Origin: Planctomycetaceae bacterium
GTDB lineage: Bacteria > Planctomycetota > Planctomycetia > Planctomycetales > Planctomycetaceae
Assembly: GCA_947476295.1 (NCBI GenBank)
Contig: CANJQC010000011.1
Location: 1 to 64,000, forward strand
Direction: 5' to 3'
DNA length: 64,000 nt
The position numbers and the translations under genes are program-made. The notes under the pieces were generated by a model that worked only from the letters and a program-made list of their open reading frames with translations, ran no database searches and was not told the DNA's origin. Every line of letters starts with the position of its first letter. Positions within the stretch are counted from its first letter, which is position 1. Positions 58,191-64,000 of this stretch are shown here, in pieces.

Positions 58191-59070
58191 GGGACAAACC
58201 TTTCAGGCCAGATGATCTGGCGATCCATTATTCAAAATCGTAAATGATTCAAAACACACTCGAAACAGAACATTGCGGAGACAAAATCACTACCAAGATT
58301 GGCGTCCGTTCCGTTCTGGTTTTTATCGCGGCTGTTTCGCTGAAGACGAAACATACACTTTGGTTGACAGAACGACGAACCTCGATAGGGATTTCGACGA
58401 TTTATGACATTCTTTCCAGCATTTTCCAGATTCGCTGGGCATGGAAAATCAGACGACTCAAATTGAGACAGAGTCTCGACAATCTATGGCAGAATTCACC
58501 GGTCTATGAGAGAGGTCGAGATCGTGAAACATTGAACACTTCTAAGAGTACCCAGTGAGACGGCGGTTGCTTTTTCGTCACAACGGTGGTGGGTTATGCC
58601 TGACGCTGACGGCGTTTTACCCGAAAAAGTCGCCGGTGCTTCGCTAAACCAATCGGTGTTGCCAGATTCCGTATCGATAAACGCGAGAGTATGTTGTCTC
58701 AACTGAAATTGGCTGGCACAATGCTGGCGGGCTGTTGATTTAATCGATTAACGGCAAGCCGAAGGCGTCGGCGCTCATGGAAACAGTCGTCTGCGGCTTG
58801 CCGTTAAACGAAAATGGATCCGAGCGACTAAATCAACACCCCGCTGGCGGCGTATTCCAGCAATGGCCCGTAGAGATGTCAAGATCTGGATATTCCAAAA
58901 CAAATACGGCGACTTTGGACATTAGACAAAAAATTGCCATTTTTCTATACCCAAAACACCAACAACTGCGTTTTCTATTCAATGTTCCATTCAAATTGTG
59001 AATCTCTGCGTAGTAACAACGCGGGAACAACTTACTGTAGTGTGATGGTTATTTTTTGTGAGTTGATATC
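58191..59070. other. 880-bp non-coding stretch with one palindromic element
   Basis: The largest gene-free gap in the window. ORF 58244-58558 (104 residues, plus strand) has no motif and no ribosome-binding site. The REPIN-like element at 58727-58844 is the only clear structure. The last 130 bases are AT-rich and should contain the promoter of the ECF sigma gene; a GGGAACAA at 59023-59030 resembles the -35 sequence of many ECF promoters. Confidence 0.4.
58727..58844. repeat. Palindromic repeat element, copy 2 (REPIN/MITE-like, ~118 bp)
   Basis: Reverse-complemented, this segment reads GCGGGGTGTTGATTTAGTCG at one end and CGATTAAATCAACAGCCCGC at the other, and matches copy 1 at 34423-34541 along the whole length with few differences, including GTTTAACGGCAAGCCGC and the loop ACTGTTTCCATGA. 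The two copies are in opposite orientation, 24 kb apart, both in non-coding DNA. Confidence 0.85.
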
Positions 59071-59661
59071 GTGCCACTGACAACCCACGACCGCAAATTG
59101 TTGACGGACCTGCTCAATGGTCAAAGCGGGGCATGGAGATTGTTTGTCGATCGGTTCACACCACTGGTTGTTCAGGTTATCCAGCACACAGCTCATTCCC
59201 ACAGTCTGAAACTCAACGCCGACGACACCGACGACCTGTGTGCCGATGCCATGGCTGAACTGCTGGTCCGGGACATGGCGGCTTTGCGAAATTTTCGAGG
59301 ACGCTGTTCGCTGACGACATATCTGGGAGTGATTGCTCGCCGGATCGTTGTACGCAGGCTGGCCGAGCATCGATTTTCGTCCGCGATGGGACATGTGAAT
59401 GCGCATCGGGCGGCGGTAGATTTCGCGTCCTCCGAAGACAGTTCTGTGCGACAACTGGATCATCGAGATCAGGTGGAATCGTTGCTGTCGAAGTTGCCAG
59501 GCGAACCCCGTCAGGTCGCGAAGTGGCTGTTTCTTGAGGAACTTTCCTACCGAGAGATCGCCCGCCGGCTAGATAAGCCACTTAATTCCATAGGGCCGAT
59601 CGTGTCGCGCCTGCGAACGCTGCTCCATCGAAGTGAAAATTCTCCGCTCACCAAAGAATGA
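59071..59661 (+). CDS. ECF-type RNA polymerase sigma factor
   Basis: The protein has 196 residues from a GTG start at 59071. Region 2 is visible at about 20-100 (LNGQSGAWRLFVDRFTPLVVQVIQ; LNADDTDDLCADAMAELLV; FRGRCSLTTYLGVIARRIVVRRLAEHR) and region 4 at about 140-190 (LPGEPRQVAKWLFLEELSYREIARRLDKPLNSIGPIVSRLRTLL) with the helix-turn-helix. Length and organisation fit planctomycete ECF sigma factors. No anti-sigma gene follows: instead, 47 bp on, a PSCyt1-DUF1549-DUF1553 gene starts, so the sigma factor may control that pair. A GGGAAC motif upstream would fit autoregulation but is unproved. Confidence 0.9.
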   Translation: MPLTTHDRKLLTDLLNGQSGAWRLFVDRFTPLVVQVIQHTAHSHSLKLNADDTDDLCADAMAELLVRDMAALRNFRGRCSLTTYLGVIARRIVVRRLAEHRFSSAMGHVNAHRAAVDFASSEDSSVRQLDHRDQVESLLSKLPGEPRQVAKWLFLEELSYREIARRLDKPLNSIGPIVSRLRTLLHRSENSPLTKE

Positions 59662-59708
59662 CGCAGGACCTGGAAACGTTATAGTGAGCGAAATGGTGTT
59701 AGCCACCG

Positions 59709-62700
59709 ATGCTTGGTACTGAAAACGAAGTGACGCAACCAGCGGTCAGTGTCGTACCGGTTTCACCGACAATGGACGGCGCAAGTATGGCTCAAGACAT
59801 TTTCTACACGCGAAGCATTCGGGGTCTCATATTACTCGGTCTTGCATTGGCAGCGCTGCAGAGTAACTCTGTCGCACCGGCCGATGAACGAGCCGATTTT
59901 TTTGAATCTCGCATTAGGCCGCTGTTGATCAATCGGTGCTGTGAATGCCACAGCGCGGAGACCGATCAACACGGTGGATTGCTGCTGGATTCAAAAGCAG
60001 GATGGGAGATTGGCGGTGATTCCGGAACAGCGATTGTACCGAGCGATCCGGATGCAAGTTTGCTCATCAAAGCCGTCCGGTGGCATGACCCCGACCTGCG
60101 GATGCCTCCGAAGGATGCTGGTGGAAAGCTGACAGCGGCTGAGATTGCGGATCTGGAAGCCTGGGTGCAGAGCGGCGCGTTCGATCCTCGCACGGAAGTC
60201 GGTAAGACGATGATTCGCAAGTCGTGGGAGGAAAAGTTTACTGAGCGGTGTGAATGGTGGAGCTTGCAACCGGTGACTAATCCGCCGGTGCCGGAAGTCA
60301 ATGACGTCGAATGGAGCAGATCGGCGACCGATCGGTTTCTGCGGCATCGAATGGGGTCAGAGAGAATCACGCCAGTCGGACTGGCGTCGCCGGAAACATT
60401 GATCCGCCGCGTTACGCTTGTGCTGACCGGTCTGCCTCCACAGCCAAACGACGTTTCCGCATTCGTTGACGCCTGCGAACAGGACCGCAACAGTGCATAT
60501 GCACAACTGGTCGATCGTTTGCTGGAATCACCGCAGTTCGGTGAACGCTTCGCGCGGCATTGGCTGGATGTCGTGCGATTTACGGAAACGCACGGGAACG
60601 AATGGAACTATGACGTCCCGTATGCGTGGCGTTATCGCGATTATCTGATCCGAGCCTTCAACGAGGACCTTCCGTATAATCAATTCGTGCGTGAACACAT
60701 TGCTGGCGATCTGCTGGCGAAACCTCGTCATAACGCGGATGGGCGATTTAATGAGTCCGTGATCGGAACCGCGTTCTATCGTTTCGGCGAGGTGAATCAC
60801 GATAGTTGCGTGCTGTTCGGCAGCATTGGGTACGACGTGGTCGATAATCAGCTCGACACGCTCACGAAGGCCTTTCAGGCCACGACGGTTGCGTGTGCTC
60901 GGTGTCACGATCACAAAATAGATGCCGTTTCAACAAAGGATTACCACGCACTGCTGGGGATTCTGCGCAGCTCGCGATCAGTTCAGCACACGCTGGATGA
61001 CGCAAACGTCAACGCCTTGGCAATGGCCGAACTTGCGGAGTTGAAGAATTCCATTCGAACTGAACTTTCGGAAATCTGGAAGCGTGATGCTGCAGCGCTG
61101 GATGTAAACAAGCTCAACGCAATTCTGGCCACTGCGGGTGATGCTGTGCCTGCTGCGACAGATCCTCTGTTTGCCTGGAGTCGATTGACAAAAAATGCGG
61201 AATTGTCTGGTGCGTCCTGTGCTGCGACATGGAAAACGGCCGCCGCAGAGTACGCGGCCAGATCCGCCGAGTATGCCGCTTTCAACACCGCACAGTTTAC
61301 GACCGTCGCGGACTTTCGAAACGGCGACACGGCGAATTGGACGAGGAACGGCATGGGCCTGCGGGATAATAACTGGCTCCCTGGCGATTTCAGCGTTGCG
61401 ACCGAAGGCGATGCAGCCATCCGCCATGTACTGCCAACAGGGGTTTTCACGTTTGGCGTCTCCGACAAATTAAATGGGGCATTGCGGTCACCGCCGTTGA
61501 AACGCACTCATGGAAAAGTCAGCTTTGAAGTCATGGGCGGCGGATTTAGTCTGGCTCGACTGGTCTTCAACAATTGCCAGCTGAACTACACGAATCAGCA
61601 TTCGATTCATCATCCAGACTGGTCCTGGATCACGGTCAATTTTCAGGAAGGCACGCAGGCCCTGCATCCATATGCTGAGCTGCTGACATTCTGGGACAAC
61701 CCAAAGTTTCCCGATCCGCTGGGGACGCTCAGCAAGGATACTGAGAATCAGCGCCTTCCGTTCAGCCACCATGCAAAGAATCCGCGAACCTGGTGGGGCG
61801 TCCGGCGCGTCGTGGCTCATGATGGAACCGAAACGCCGCGCGACGAGGCTGCGTTTGTGGCAACACTTTTCAATGGCAATGCCGTGCAGTCGCTGGATCA
61901 GGCGGCTGGGAACTATGCTGCCATCGCTGCGACCGCTGTCGCAAGATTCGAATCGCGAGGCGCAGCAAACGAAGATATTCGATGGCTGGAATGGCTGCTG
62001 GCAAGGGGCGTCTTATCGAACCGAGCCGACGCGACGCCACGGCTTGCTGAGTTGATCGCAAAGTATCGCGAAATCGAAGCAAATCAGATTTCGCTTCCGA
62101 AGACCATGCCTGGGATGGCAGATGAGGGACCGGGTTTCGATCAGCCGGTATTGGTTCGAGGCGAGTATACGAAGCCCGGAGATGTTGTTGAACGGCGCTA
62201 TCTGGAGGCTGTCTCACCTGCAATTCAATCACCTCGATCGAACGAATGGGCTGGCACCTACATCGAATCCATATTTCCATCACCGAGCCACGGCAGCGGA
62301 CGAGCCATGATCGCGGAAGCCATCGTTGGAGCTGACAATCCACTGACATCGCGAGTGATGGTCAATCGGATCTGGTATTGGGTGTTCGGAGACGGCCTTG
62401 TACGAACGCCGGACGATTTTGGACATGTCGGGGAATTGCCATCGCATCCGGAACTGCTCGATCACCTCGCCACGCAGTTTGTCAACGATCAATGGTCGAT
62501 GAAGAAGCTGATACGTGGACTCGTGCTGAGTCGCGCGTTCCAGTTATCGGCCGCGCCATTGCCCGAAAGTCGTGAAAAGGATCCGGACAACGTGCTGCTG
62601 TCCTGGTATCCCGCGCGGCGGGCGGAGGCGGAAGTAATTCGTGATAGTATTCTAGTCGTCTCTGGCCGGCTCGACAGCACCATGTACGGGCCGAGCGTGC

Positions 62701-63173
62701 ATCCATACCGAGCGACGGCGGATACCGAAAAACGATTGTACGTCGGGCCGCTCGACGGTGATGGGCGTCGCAGCATTTACATTAAGTTTCAATTGATGGA
62801 ATCCGCACAGTTTCTGAGTGCATTCAATCTGCCCGGCGGCAAGATGACTCAAGGACGTCGCGATGCGTCCAACGTGCCCGCTCAAAGCCTAGCAATGCTG
62901 AATGATCCATTCGTGCTGGCGATGGCAGATTGCTGGTCGGAATCACTCGTTGTGGATGGTAGCATGGACGCCACTGAGCGGCTGACGCGGATGTTCAAGT
63001 CGGCATTTGGGCGTTCGCCGTCTTCGTCCGAAGTTCGGAGGTTTGAACAGACCATTACTGATCTCTCCAAAATCCACAACGTAATCCCTGCAGATATTCT
63101 GACAAACCGATCCATCTGGAAAGACGCAGCGCACGCAGTTTTCAACTTCAAAGAGTTCATCTTTATACCGTGA
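59709..63173 (+). CDS. Exported PSCyt1-DUF1549-DUF1553 protein with a long central insert
   Basis: The ORF has 1154 residues from ATG 59709; the more likely start is 59787 (MAQDIFYTRSIRGLILLGLALAALQ), which places a signal peptide at the N-terminus, giving 1128 residues. PSCyt1 carries the haem motif CCECH (track residues 77-81) and MPPKDAGGKLTAAEIADLEAW. DUF1549: RRVTLVLTGLPPQPNDVSAF, HWLDVVRFTETHGNEW and VACARCHDHKIDAV near 400. A ~300-residue insert with a concanavalin-like segment (KVSFEVMGGGFSLARLVFNN) precedes DUF1553 (NPLTSRVMVNRIWYWVFGDGLVRTPDDFGHVGELPSHPELLDHL). It follows the ECF gene by 47 bp and ends 2 bp before the next gene's ATG. Confidence 0.9.
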   Translation: MLGTENEVTQPAVSVVPVSPTMDGASMAQDIFYTRSIRGLILLGLALAALQSNSVAPADERADFFESRIRPLLINRCCECHSAETDQHGGLLLDSKAGWEIGGDSGTAIVPSDPDASLLIKAVRWHDPDLRMPPKDAGGKLTAAEIADLEAWVQSGAFDPRTEVGKTMIRKSWEEKFTERCEWWSLQPVTNPPVPEVNDVEWSRSATDRFLRHRMGSERITPVGLASPETLIRRVTLVLTGLPPQPNDVSAFVDACEQDRNSAYAQLVDRLLESPQFGERFARHWLDVVRFTETHGNEWNYDVPYAWRYRDYLIRAFNEDLPYNQFVREHIAGDLLAKPRHNADGRFNESVIGTAFYRFGEVNHDSCVLFGSIGYDVVDNQLDTLTKAFQATTVACARCHDHKIDAVSTKDYHALLGILRSSRSVQHTLDDANVNALAMAELAELKNSIRTELSEIWKRDAAALDVNKLNAILATAGDAVPAATDPLFAWSRLTKNAELSGASCAATWKTAAAEYAARSAEYAAFNTAQFTTVADFRNGDTANWTRNGMGLRDNNWLPGDFSVATEGDAAIRHVLPTGVFTFGVSDKLNGALRSPPLKRTHGKVSFEVMGGGFSLARLVFNNCQLNYTNQHSIHHPDWSWITVNFQEGTQALHPYAELLTFWDNPKFPDPLGTLSKDTENQRLPFSHHAKNPRTWWGVRRVVAHDGTETPRDEAAFVATLFNGNAVQSLDQAAGNYAAIAATAVARFESRGAANEDIRWLEWLLARGVLSNRADATPRLAELIAKYREIEANQISLPKTMPGMADEGPGFDQPVLVRGEYTKPGDVVERRYLEAVSPAIQSPRSNEWAGTYIESIFPSPSHGSGRAMIAEAIVGADNPLTSRVMVNRIWYWVFGDGLVRTPDDFGHVGELPSHPELLDHLATQFVNDQWSMKKLIRGLVLSRAFQLSAAPLPESREKDPDNVLLSWYPARRAEAEVIRDSILVVSGRLDSTMYGPSVHPYRATADTEKRLYVGPLDGDGRRSIYIKFQLMESAQFLSAFNLPGGKMTQGRRDASNVPAQSLAMLNDPFVLAMADCWSESLVVDGSMDATERLTRMFKSAFGRSPSSSEVRRFEQTITDLSKIHNVIPADILTNRSIWKDAAHAVFNFKEFIFIP

Positions 63174-63175
63174 CC

Positions 63176-64000
63176 ATGCCACAAACTTCCCACCATCATT
63201 TCCGCTGTCCCGGCCGAGCCCCCGCACCGCTCAGCCGTCGGCAGTTACTGCAGGCCAGCGGGACGGGGTTCGGAATGGTCGCATTTTCAGCGTTGAGCGA
63301 GGAACGTGGATTCGGCGCGACGAGTTCGCAGGCGCATTTTCCAGGCCCGGCTAAGAACGTGATCTTCCTGTTTATGGACGGCGGAGTTTCACACGTCGAT
63401 ACATTCGATCCCAAGCCTGCGCTTGCTGCGCATGAGGGCGAACCGTGGAGCGGCGACGCGAATCGCAAATGGGTCAAAAGTCCGTGGAAGTTTGCACAGC
63501 ACGGTGACAGTGGCATGTGGATCAGTGAGCTTTTCCCACACATCGCGTCGTGTGCCGATGACATTGCCGTGATTCGATCCATGAAAGCGGATTTGCCCAT
63601 TCATGCGACCGGTGTCCTGTTGCTGCATACCGGAAACAATCGTGCGGGGGGACCAAGTTTTGGATCCTGGGTCAGCTATGGGCTCGGGAATGAATCGGAA
63701 AACCTGCCGGGATATGTGGTGCTGAGTTTCGGCCATGTTCCGGTGGGCGGTCTGGAAGCGTTCGGCAGCGGGTTTCTGCCCGCCAGTTATGAAGCCACCA
63801 CTCTCAAAGCTGACGGCGCACCGCTGGATAATCTGCTTCCCGCAGGGTCGCTTGATCTGCAGCGTGCCAAGTTGAAACTGCTTCGCCAGCAGGATTCGGA
63901 CTTTTCCGCCAGTCTTGGTCGAAACGATACGGTTGAGAGTGCCATTCGGAATTATGAACTTGCTGCACGTATGCAGACGCTCGTTCCCGATGTGCTGGAC
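63176..64000 (+). CDS. DUF1501 protein, N-terminal 275 residues (runs off right edge)
   Basis: The ATG at 63176 lies 2 bp after the previous stop (TGA CC ATG), so the two genes are coupled. This ORF is absent from the track because it is open to the end of the window. The N-terminus has a Tat-like leader (LSRRQLLQASGTGFGMVAFSAL), then the family blocks NVIFLFMDGGVSHVDTFDPKP, ISELFPHIASCADDIAVIRSMKAD, GGPSFGSWVSYGLGNESENLPGYVVL and SAIRNYELAARMQTLVP. The C-terminal part with the LLxGGEFGRTP-type motif lies beyond the window. It is the partner of the preceding DUF1549/DUF1553 protein, as in the other clusters. Confidence 0.92.
   Translation, partial: MPQTSHHHFRCPGRAPAPLSRRQLLQASGTGFGMVAFSALSEERGFGATSSQAHFPGPAKNVIFLFMDGGVSHVDTFDPKPALAAHEGEPWSGDANRKWVKSPWKFAQHGDSGMWISELFPHIASCADDIAVIRSMKADLPIHATGVLLLHTGNNRAGGPSFGSWVSYGLGNESENLPGYVVLSFGHVPVGGLEAFGSGFLPASYEATTLKADGAPLDNLLPAGSLDLQRAKLKLLRQQDSDFSASLGRNDTVESAIRNYELAARMQTLVPDVLD

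Noticed and set aside
58244-58558. ORF of 104 aa in the large non-coding gap
   Set aside because: No motif, no ribosome-binding site and basic, low-information composition.

Overview
The window looks like chromosome from a planctomycete (class Planctomycetia). The evidence is the repeated presence of gene families that are largely planctomycete-specific: PSCyt1/DUF1549/DUF1553 secreted cytochrome-like proteins paired with DUF1501 proteins, a DUF1559 pseudopilin-like protein with an H-X9-DG motif, DUF2617, DUF6580, a YfhO-type membrane protein and many signal-peptide-bearing repeat proteins. No rRNA or tRNA gene and no CRISPR array was seen.

Layout. 1-4400 is a decayed accessory patch: the end of an IS1380-family transposase, a DUF2617 gene, a DUF1549-LamG-DUF1553 pseudogene that has an in-frame stop and is fused by deletion to a DUF1501 remnant, and a scrap of a REP-associated (IS200/Y1) transposase. 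4845-6443 is an FAD-dependent phytoene-dehydrogenase-like oxidoreductase, followed by a ~300-bp imperfect palindrome. 6850-21784 is a minus-strand block of large exported proteins: two DUF1501 genes, two DUF1549/DUF1553 genes, a PPC-domain protein, a WD40/cytochrome protein and an FG-GAP fragment. 21964-28232 is a minus-strand metabolic run: argB, argD, a family 2 glycosyltransferase, ribD, a GNAT-MazG fusion and a short asparaginase-like protein.

28399-32196 reads on the plus strand: a cobalamin riboswitch with recognisable P1 and B12-box elements, then a DUF1559 protein and a YfhO-like membrane protein, whose end overlaps an alpha-glucan phosphorylase on the other strand. 34.4-43.3 kb holds a REPIN/MITE-like repeat, a small hemerythrin-like protein, a DUF6580 membrane protein, tsaC/sua5, a PQQ-propeller protein, a small secreted protein, an EamA transporter, an excisionase-type HTH protein with long acidic Asp-Ser repeats and a C-terminal membrane anchor, and a glycine-rich RRM protein. 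43.8-49.2 kb holds dnaE, with livF and folP divergent from it. 49.5-54.1 kb is a two-gene operon of an HSP90-like GHKL ATPase and an 874-residue TPR protein. 54.4-58.2 kb holds trpB, a membrane-anchored thermonuclease, mcsB and a convergent 7Fe ferredoxin. 59.1-64 kb is an ECF sigma factor followed closely by another PSCyt1-DUF1549-DUF1553/DUF1501 pair that runs off the right edge.

The strongest leads are the HSP90-like/TPR pair, the B12 riboswitch placed in front of pseudopilin and membrane genes rather than B12 genes, the GNAT-MazG fusion, the HTH/acidic-repeat/membrane protein, and a family of ~119-bp palindromic repeats with matching ends near 34.4 and 58.7 kb. Coordinates of starts were set from Shine-Dalgarno sequences, signal peptides and overlaps. 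All family assignments are from motif recognition by eye, not from searches.
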